A stretch of DNA of 10,973 nt from assembly GCA_900549245.1 (NCBI GenBank), contig URNQ01000040.1, positions 1-10,973 of the forward strand, in the 5' to 3' direction. This document shows, in pieces, positions 7,071 to 10,973 of this stretch. The DNA comes from an uncultured Collinsella sp. (GTDB lineage: Bacteria; Actinomycetota; Coriobacteriia; Coriobacteriales; Coriobacteriaceae). Both the position numbers and the translations under genes were made by a program. The notes below the pieces were generated by a model, which did not search any database, had not been told where the DNA came from, and was given only the letters and a program-made list of their open reading frames with translations. Each line of letters starts with the position of its first letter. The first letter of the stretch is position 1.

Positions 7071-7168
7071 AGTCATCGGGGACGTTCTTAAACGACTAGT
7101 CATTGGGGACGTTCTTGTTTGACTAGTCATTTAAGAACGTCCCCAATGACTAGTTCCCAATGACTAGT
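7071..7168. repeat. Cluster of four abutting palindromic repeat units, REP/MITE-like
   Basis: Three 27-nt units abut exactly: 7071-7097 (plus), 7098-7124 (plus) and 7125-7151 (minus). A 14-nt remnant (7152-7165, minus) lacks the middle of the unit. Each full unit begins AGTCAT, carries GGGGACGTTCTT and ends with ACT, so every junction makes an ACTAGT hexamer (7095, 7122, 7149, 7163). The minus unit has perfect 7-bp terminal inverted repeats (AGTCATT and AATGACT). The second and third units form a perfect 22-bp stem (7095-7116 with 7133-7154). The first and third can form an alternative 22-bp stem with one mismatch, so the two folds exclude each other. The cluster lies between the divergent kinase and channel genes. 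I recall similar motifs scattered in Collinsella intergenic regions, but this was not checked. Confidence 0.8.
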
Positions 7169-7187
7169 TTCGTTTGCGGGGGAGGCG

Positions 7188-7196
7188 TGGGACAAT
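7188..7196 (+). promoter_or_regulatory. Weak extended -10 candidate before the channel gene
   Basis: TGGGACAAT (7188-7196) resembles an extended -10 (TG, one base, then GACAAT) 40 nt before the channel ATG. No convincing -35 sits at the usual distance; TTTCGT at 7168-7173, touching the last repeat unit, is a poor match. This is a low-confidence call made mainly because the channel gene needs a promoter in this divergent gap. Confidence 0.25.
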
Positions 7197-7224
7197 ACCG
7201 AGCGAACGAGATTGGGCGTCTGGG

Positions 7225-7231
7225 AAAGGGG
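7225..7231 (+). promoter_or_regulatory. Ribosome binding site selecting the channel start
   Basis: AAAGGGG ends 5 nt before ATG 7237. This favours that ATG over an in-frame upstream start at 7174, whose extra 21 residues are charged and unlike the start of a membrane protein. Confidence 0.6.
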
Positions 7232-7236
7232 TCGCG

Positions 7237-7662
7237 ATGAACAGGTTGAGGACGCTTGCCGATGTGCTGCGACAGGCTGGCTTTGCGCGCATCACGGGCC
7301 TGTTTCTAATCTTTTACCTGCTGTGCTCGACTGCCGTCTGGCTGTCCGAGCCCACGTCCCTTACGTTTGGCGACGGTCTCTGGTTTAGCTTTGAGACGGT
7401 CTCGACCATCGGCTTTGGTGACATTCCTGCCGAGACACCGGTTGCCCGCGCCATTACCGTCATTCTGAGCGTCATCAGCATCTTCTACATCGCCATGCTC
7501 ACGGGCGTGGCGGTGAACTACTGCAATACGCTTATCAAGATGCGTCAAAAGGACACCATGGCACGCTTTATGGACGATCTTGAGCATTTGGAAGAGCTCG
7601 ATCGCGACGAGCTTGCCGATCTTTCGCGTCGCGTGCGCGAGTATCGTCGCCGGCAACGATAG
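7237..7662 (+). CDS. Small two-TM potassium-type ion channel
   Basis: A 141-residue membrane protein with the minimal ion-channel plan (Ion_trans_2 type). TM1 is about residues 18-37, a pore helix about 44-56 (FGDGLWFSFETVS), then the selectivity filter TIGFGD (57-62), and TM2 about 70-94. TxGFGD is an accepted variant of the TxGYGD potassium filter, so potassium conductance is the likely role, by tetramer assembly in the cell membrane. The C-terminus (100-141) is a charged, probably helical tail rich in Glu, Asp and Arg. There is no RCK nucleotide-binding domain and no voltage-sensor segment, so gating is not evident. ATG 7237 is preferred because AAAGGGG lies 5 nt upstream. It ends 36 nt before the LOG-family gene on the same strand, and the two are probably cotranscribed. 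Confidence 0.85.
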   Translation: MNRLRTLADVLRQAGFARITGLFLIFYLLCSTAVWLSEPTSLTFGDGLWFSFETVSTIGFGDIPAETPVARAITVILSVISIFYIAMLTGVAVNYCNTLIKMRQKDTMARFMDDLEHLEELDRDELADLSRRVREYRRRQR

Positions 7663-7684
7663 AACGGGTGCCGCGCGTCACGAC

Positions 7685-7691
7685 GAGGGGG
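7685..7691 (+). promoter_or_regulatory. Ribosome binding site selecting the LOG start
   Basis: GAGGGGG lies 7 nt before ATG 7699. The in-frame TTG at 7693 is only 1 nt from this site and so is a poor start. Confidence 0.65.
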
Positions 7692-7698
7692 ATTGCAT

Positions 7699-8232
7699 AT
7701 GAACATCACGGTGTACCTGGGCGCGAGCGTCGGCAACGACCCGGCGTTTCTGCCTGCAGTGCGAGAGCTCGGCACGTGGATTGGCTCCAATGGCCACGCG
7801 CTGGTATACGGCGGCTCCAAGTCGGGTCTGATGGGCGCGCTTGCCGATAGCGTGCTCGATGCTGGCGGGCATGTGACGGGCGTTGAGCCGAGCTTTTTTA
7901 TCGAGGCAGAGTTTCAACACGACGGTATTGACGACCTCATCGTGACGAGCGACATGGCCGAGCGCAAAGCCAAGATGATCGAGCTCGGCGATGCGTTCAT
8001 CGCATTTCCGGGCGGGACGGGCACGCTTGAGGAGATTGCCGAGGTCATGTCCGCGGTGTCGTTGGGGCACCTGAGTGCTCCGTGCATCCTGTATAACCTG
8101 GACGGTTACTACAACGACCTCAAGGCGCTGCTCGGGCACATGATTGATAAAGGGCTTTCGAGCCCGAGGCGCCAGCACGGCATCTACTTTGCCGACGATT
8201 TGCGCGAGATTGCCTCGATTATCAACGGATAA
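7699..8232 (+). CDS. LOG-family nucleotide 5'-monophosphate phosphoribohydrolase
   Basis: A 177-residue Rossmann-fold protein of the LOG / TIGR00730 family, often mislabelled lysine decarboxylase. Characterised members release the base from nucleoside 5'-monophosphates, including cytokinin ribotides in plants and actinobacteria; the bacterial physiological substrate is often unclear. Seen are ITVYLGASVG at the N-terminus, LVYGGSKSGLMGALAD (36-50), the ERK motif in DMAERKAKM (88-90, Arg89 expected catalytic) and the hallmark PGGTGTLEE (104-112, with acidic Glu111/Glu112). Length is normal for the family's short form. The ATG at 7699 has GAGGGGG 7 nt upstream. It lies 36 nt after the channel gene, suggesting an operon, though no functional link between the two is evident from sequence. 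A 125-nt gap separates it from the ClC gene. Confidence 0.9.
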   Translation: MNITVYLGASVGNDPAFLPAVRELGTWIGSNGHALVYGGSKSGLMGALADSVLDAGGHVTGVEPSFFIEAEFQHDGIDDLIVTSDMAERKAKMIELGDAFIAFPGGTGTLEEIAEVMSAVSLGHLSAPCILYNLDGYYNDLKALLGHMIDKGLSSPRRQHGIYFADDLREIASIING

Positions 8233-8286
8233 GTCTTGAGCCTGCCCCACTATGGCTCCCAATGGTGCCGTTTGCAGCGCAGATGG

Positions 8287-8318
8287 TTGGCTCGTTCGGG
8301 CAACGCCCGCTCTACAAT
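8287..8318 (+). promoter_or_regulatory. Possible promoter before the ClC gene
   Basis: TACAAT at 8313-8318 is a fair -10, preceded by TTGGCT at 8287-8292 with a long 20-nt spacer. A small hairpin (CGGGC 8297-8301 with GCCCG 8305-8309, 3-nt loop) sits inside the spacer. It has no T-tract, so I do not call it a terminator. The -10 lies 39 nt before the ClC ATG. Confidence 0.3.
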
Positions 8319-8357
8319 AAAACGTAACTATGTCGACTTTGACCGCGGGAGGACCCG

Positions 8358-9662
8358 ATGGATAACCTTGCCAAACCCACGAACCGAGCGCTGTTTTTGG
8401 TCAGCGTTGCCGTAACCGGTGCACTCGCGGGTGCCGCGGTCTGGCTGTTCTTTTTTGCGATGGAGCACGGTATCGACTATCTATGGACCGAGATTCCGCA
8501 CGCGCTGGGCGTCGCTTCGCCCGAGCTTGCCAGCGGCCCGTTTGGCTTTCTGCCGTACCCGTTTTTTGTCTGCCTGCTGGGCGGCCTGTTAATCGGTCTG
8601 TACGAAAAGATGACAGGCACCAAGACCGATGACCTCAACCAGGTGATGGCTAAGGTTAAGCAAGACGGGCGCTACCCGTACGACAACCTGGGCAAGCTTT
8701 CGCTCGCGGCATTGCTGCCGCTGCTGTTTGGCGGAAGCATTGGACCGGAGGCCGGCCTGACCGGCGTTATCGCCGGTCTGTGCAGCTGGGTCGGCGACCG
8801 CATGCGTCGCTTTGGCGCCGAGTTTAGGGAGCTCACGTTGCTGGGCACCCAGGCTGCCCTGACGGCGCTCTTTACCGCGCCCGTCTTTGGCTTTGTGGCG
8901 CCGCTTGCCGGTAGCACCGACGGCCAGGGTGAAGACGCCGACGATGAGTCCGCGTCCGGCGAGATCACCATCAAGCTGCCCAAGGCGCAAAAGACGGTGG
9001 TCTACGGTATTGCGATTGCCGGCGGTCTGGGCACCTACCTGCTGCTTGGACAGCTTGTGGGCGGCGGCATGGGCATGCCCAGGTTCGAGTCCGCCGAGGT
9101 GGGCAACCTAGAGCTTACCTGGCTCGTCCCTCTGTCGTTGATCGGCACCGTCTGCGGCTGGCTGTACTTTGTCTCTGAGCATGCAAGCGAGACACTGTCC
9201 CATGCAATAGGGGAGCGTCCTGTCGTCAAGGCCATGCTGGCCGGTTTGGCACTCGCCATCTGTGGCACGGTCCTGCCCTATACCATGTTTGCCGGCGAGA
9301 CCCAGGCCGACGTGCTCATGGAAACCCATCTGACCATTCCCGCTGGCGTGCTTATCGCGACCGGTCTTGTTAAGGCCATGCTGACGCCCGCCCTCATCAA
9401 CCTTGGTTGGCGCGGCGGTCACTTCTTCCCGGTTATCTTCTCGGGCGTAAGCCTGGGCTATGGCCTTGCCATCCTCACCGGCGCAGATCCGGTCTTTTGC
9501 GTCGCCGTCTGCACGGCATCGACGATGGGTGCGGTCATGCGTCAGCCGGTCATGGTCGTGGGCCTGCTGCTCATGTGCTTCCCACTCAAGGGTATCGTCT
9601 GCATGATCATCGCGGCCGTCATCGCCGCCGGCATTCCACTGCCCAAGCCGCTGCGCAAGTAG
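8358..9662 (+). CDS. ClC-family chloride channel/transporter, variant without the usual gating glutamate motif
   Basis: A 434-residue polytopic membrane protein of the voltage-gated chloride channel (ClC) superfamily, normal in length. Hydrophobic segments run throughout. The second ClC signature, normally GxEGP with the gating Glu, reads GGSIGPEAG (125-133): the gating position holds Ile, and a Glu follows the Pro. The third signature is present as GGHFFPVIFSG (353-363), matching GxFxP. The first signature, GSGIP, is not recognisable; its neighbourhood (about 84-105) is polar. This matches a bacterial ClC subgroup I recall with GxxxGPE wording, so anion transport is likely but channel versus exchanger cannot be told. 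An acidic 186-213 stretch (DGQGEDADDESAS) forms a probable cytoplasmic loop. No CBS domains are present. The start ATG has GGGAGGA 4 nt upstream. It converges with the ABC permease gene. Confidence 0.85.
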   Translation: MDNLAKPTNRALFLVSVAVTGALAGAAVWLFFFAMEHGIDYLWTEIPHALGVASPELASGPFGFLPYPFFVCLLGGLLIGLYEKMTGTKTDDLNQVMAKVKQDGRYPYDNLGKLSLAALLPLLFGGSIGPEAGLTGVIAGLCSWVGDRMRRFGAEFRELTLLGTQAALTALFTAPVFGFVAPLAGSTDGQGEDADDESASGEITIKLPKAQKTVVYGIAIAGGLGTYLLLGQLVGGGMGMPRFESAEVGNLELTWLVPLSLIGTVCGWLYFVSEHASETLSHAIGERPVVKAMLAGLALAICGTVLPYTMFAGETQADVLMETHLTIPAGVLIATGLVKAMLTPALINLGWRGGHFFPVIFSGVSLGYGLAILTGADPVFCVAVCTASTMGAVMRQPVMVVGLLLMCFPLKGIVCMIIAAVIAAGIPLPKPLRK

Positions 9663-9752
9663 TACAGTGGCGCACGCCGGGGACATGCCCTTTGCCACGG
9701 ATTTGCGGGGAGGGGGGGCGATCGCGTCCTTCGCGGATTGAGGCTCGTGTGG

Positions 9753-10451
9753 CTACAGATCGCGTACTCGATAAACCTTGGTGCTGACGGTGCAGCTGAT
9801 TGCGCATAGTGCGAGCGCCAGTACGGCAATTCCTGCACACAGACAGCCAAGGACGGCAGGATCGGGATTCGCCCCGGCAATCGACATAAGCCAGCTGCTG
9901 ATGGGGTTGGAGGAGCTCAGCGCTGCCATGGTAAGGCATCCGAGTAGGGCAAACAGGCCAACGGATAGGCGCAGTGCCTCCATGTGTCCAAATCGGAAGA
10001 ACAGCGGCTGTGCCAAGAACACCATCATGAGGGAGATGAGCATCGATGCTGTCGAGGCAATTGCGATCTCAAAGATGGTTTGTCCTGTCGAGGCCGCGCC
10101 CGCGCTGTTGAAGAACGGAAGGGCGATGATGTTCAAAAGCACGGCGGCGCAGGCCATGATGGCCGAGAAGACAACGATGCACAGGTAGCGTGCGCAAATA
10201 ATGTCTTTGCGCGAGAAGGGCAACGTTGCTCGATAACGCTCCCAGCCGTTTTGGTTATCGTAGCCAGCTAGCGAGTTCATGATTATGATGGGCGACATTG
10301 CGCTGACCGCACAGGCGCCGGCGCTCATGCCGGAATCGCCATCCGACGCGTTGGCAAGGGTCAGCACGACAAAGATGAATAGGCCGACGCCCGTGATGCT
10401 CGGGATGAGCGTACGAACGATGGCGAGCTCGGACATAAAGGCGCGTTTCAT
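9753..10451 (-). CDS. ABC-2 type exporter permease
   Basis: A 232-residue integral membrane subunit of an ABC-2 type exporter, resembling the short ABC2_membrane_5-like permeases. Six hydrophobic segments can be seen at about residues 15-35, 44-62, 86-113, 127-151, 161-180 and 199-221. The stretch between the second and third holds GWERYRATLPFSRKDI (69-84), a wording typical of this group at the cytoplasmic loop contacting the ATPase. The ATG at 10451 has AAAGGGG 7 nt upstream and overlaps the stop of the ATPase gene (ATGA), so the two are translationally coupled and form one transporter. The substrate cannot be told; relatives export peptides, bacteriocins or unknown compounds, often under a GntR-type regulator that would lie beyond the right edge. 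No terminator is evident after the stop. Confidence 0.85.
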   Translation of the reverse strand: MKRAFMSELAIVRTLIPSITGVGLFIFVVLTLANASDGDSGMSAGACAVSAMSPIIIMNSLAGYDNQNGWERYRATLPFSRKDIICARYLCIVVFSAIMACAAVLLNIIALPFFNSAGAASTGQTIFEIAIASTASMLISLMMVFLAQPLFFRFGHMEALRLSVGLFALLGCLTMAALSSSNPISSWLMSIAGANPDPAVLGCLCAGIAVLALALCAISCTVSTKVYRVRDL

Positions 10452-10972
10452 TTCGAAGCCCCTTTCAGCATGAGGCGAAGATAGTCATCAATGGTTGCCC
10501 GATCGCAGGGAATCTCGGGAAAGGCCTCGAGCGTATCGCGACGGTTGGGCACGAGCACGTCCACGCTGTAGGCGTGGTGGACGGCACGGGCGCCTTCGAC
10601 GCAAGCCATAAACTCGGCGGCCTGCGCTTGGGTGCAGTGGGCGATCCCGGCTCGGTCGGTAATGTCCTCGCGCGGCAGGTCAAACACAATCGAACCGTTA
10701 TCGATGCAGATGACGCGGTCGGCGGCGCGATCGAGGTCGGATGTAATGTGGCTCGAGAGCAGCACGCTGTGCTGGCCGTCGGCGACAAAAGCAAGCAGCT
10801 CATCGAGCAGTTCCTCGCGTGCCATGGGATCGAGGCCCGCGGTGGCTTCGTCCAAAACGAGCAGTTCGGCCTTGTGACTGAGTGCGCAGACAAGTTGCAG
10901 CTTCATGCCCATACCGCGGGAGAGGTCCTTGACCTTTGCCTTGGGATCGAGGCCAAATCGGTTGATGAGGCT
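10448..10972 (-). CDS. ABC exporter ATPase subunit (N-terminal part beyond the window)
   Basis: The C-terminal 174 residues of an ABC ATPase; the frame is open to the right edge, so the Walker A and Q-loop lie outside. In the visible order: signature LSRGMGMK (a variant of LSGGQ common in ABC-2 exporter ATPases), Walker B LLVLDEA with catalytic Glu, D-loop AGLDP, and switch His in SSH. All are intact, so the subunit should hydrolyse ATP. After the nucleotide-binding core there is an ~80-residue C-terminal region (from about AHCTQAQAAEFMACVEG) with no recognised motif. An internal ATG at 10912 falls within the signature motif and is not the true start. The stop TGA overlaps the permease ATG by ATGA. 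Confidence 0.92.
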   Translation of the reverse strand, partial: SLINRFGLDPKAKVKDLSRGMGMKLQLVCALSHKAELLVLDEATAGLDPMAREELLDELLAFVADGQHSVLLSSHITSDLDRAADRVICIDNGSIVFDLPREDITDRAGIAHCTQAQAAEFMACVEGARAVHHAYSVDVLVPNRRDTLEAFPEIPCDRATIDDYLRLMLKGASK

Positions 10973-10973
10973 A

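Noticed and set aside
7071..7151. CRISPR-like look of evenly spaced 27-nt repeats
   Set aside because: Units abut with no spacers, one is inverted, and no cas gene is present.
7678..8262. 194-codon minus-strand open frame opposite the LOG gene
   Set aside because: Lies over the PGGTGTLEE-bearing gene on the other strand and shows no motif of its own.
8297..8309. Small hairpin CGGGC/GCCCG after the LOG gene as a terminator
   Set aside because: Only 5 bp with a 3-nt loop and followed by TCTACAATAAAA, not a T-tract; it fits better within a promoter spacer.
9667..9698. Weak stem GTGGC/GCCAC after the ClC gene
   Set aside because: Only 5 bp with a poorly paired interior and no T-tract; not reported as a terminator.

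Overview
The window looks like a chromosomal segment of a GC-rich actinobacterium of the Coriobacteriia, most likely Collinsella or a close relative. This rests on recalled resemblance, not a search: two large sensor kinases carrying solute-binding-protein modules, the GC-rich codon use, and an intergenic palindromic repeat of a kind I associate with Collinsella. The genus call is moderate confidence.

Layout. Bases 1-379 hold the 3' end of a PLP-dependent aminotransferase (MalY/PatB-like). After a hairpin and a probable promoter come two translationally coupled genes: a solute-binding lipoprotein (524-1393) and a hybrid histidine kinase (1390-3582), joined by an ATGA overlap. A perfect 16-bp hairpin separates them from a convergent pair on the minus strand. 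That pair is a second hybrid kinase (4174-6978), with two solute-binding domains fused to its kinase, followed 42 nt downstream by a small FMN-binding split-barrel (PNPOx-like) protein (3652-4131). The intergenic region upstream of the second kinase contains a compact cluster of four abutting palindromic repeat units (7071-7168). Then on the plus strand come a small two-TM potassium-type channel (7237-7662), a LOG-family nucleotide phosphoribohydrolase (7699-8232), and a ClC-type chloride channel/transporter with altered signature motifs (8358-9662). The right end is a minus-strand ABC-2 exporter pair, permease (9753-10451) and ATPase (10448-10973, running off the edge), again joined by an ATGA overlap.

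How the genes fit together. The central theme is extracellular small-molecule sensing. Both kinases have the same C-terminal order (HisKA, HATPase, receiver) and similar motif wording, so they look paralogous. In one the periplasmic-binding-type sensor is a separate lipoprotein; in the other two such modules are part of the kinase chain. No ABC permease or ATPase for solute uptake accompanies the lipoprotein, so a sensory role is plausible. Neither kinase has an HPt protein or DNA-binding response regulator in the window, so their output is unknown. The channel, LOG and ClC genes form a separate same-strand cluster with no obvious link to the kinases.

No tRNA, rRNA, CRISPR array, insertion sequence or phage gene was seen. 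No stretch over 300 bases lacks a gene; the longest gap (6979-7236) holds the repeat cluster and a possible promoter.
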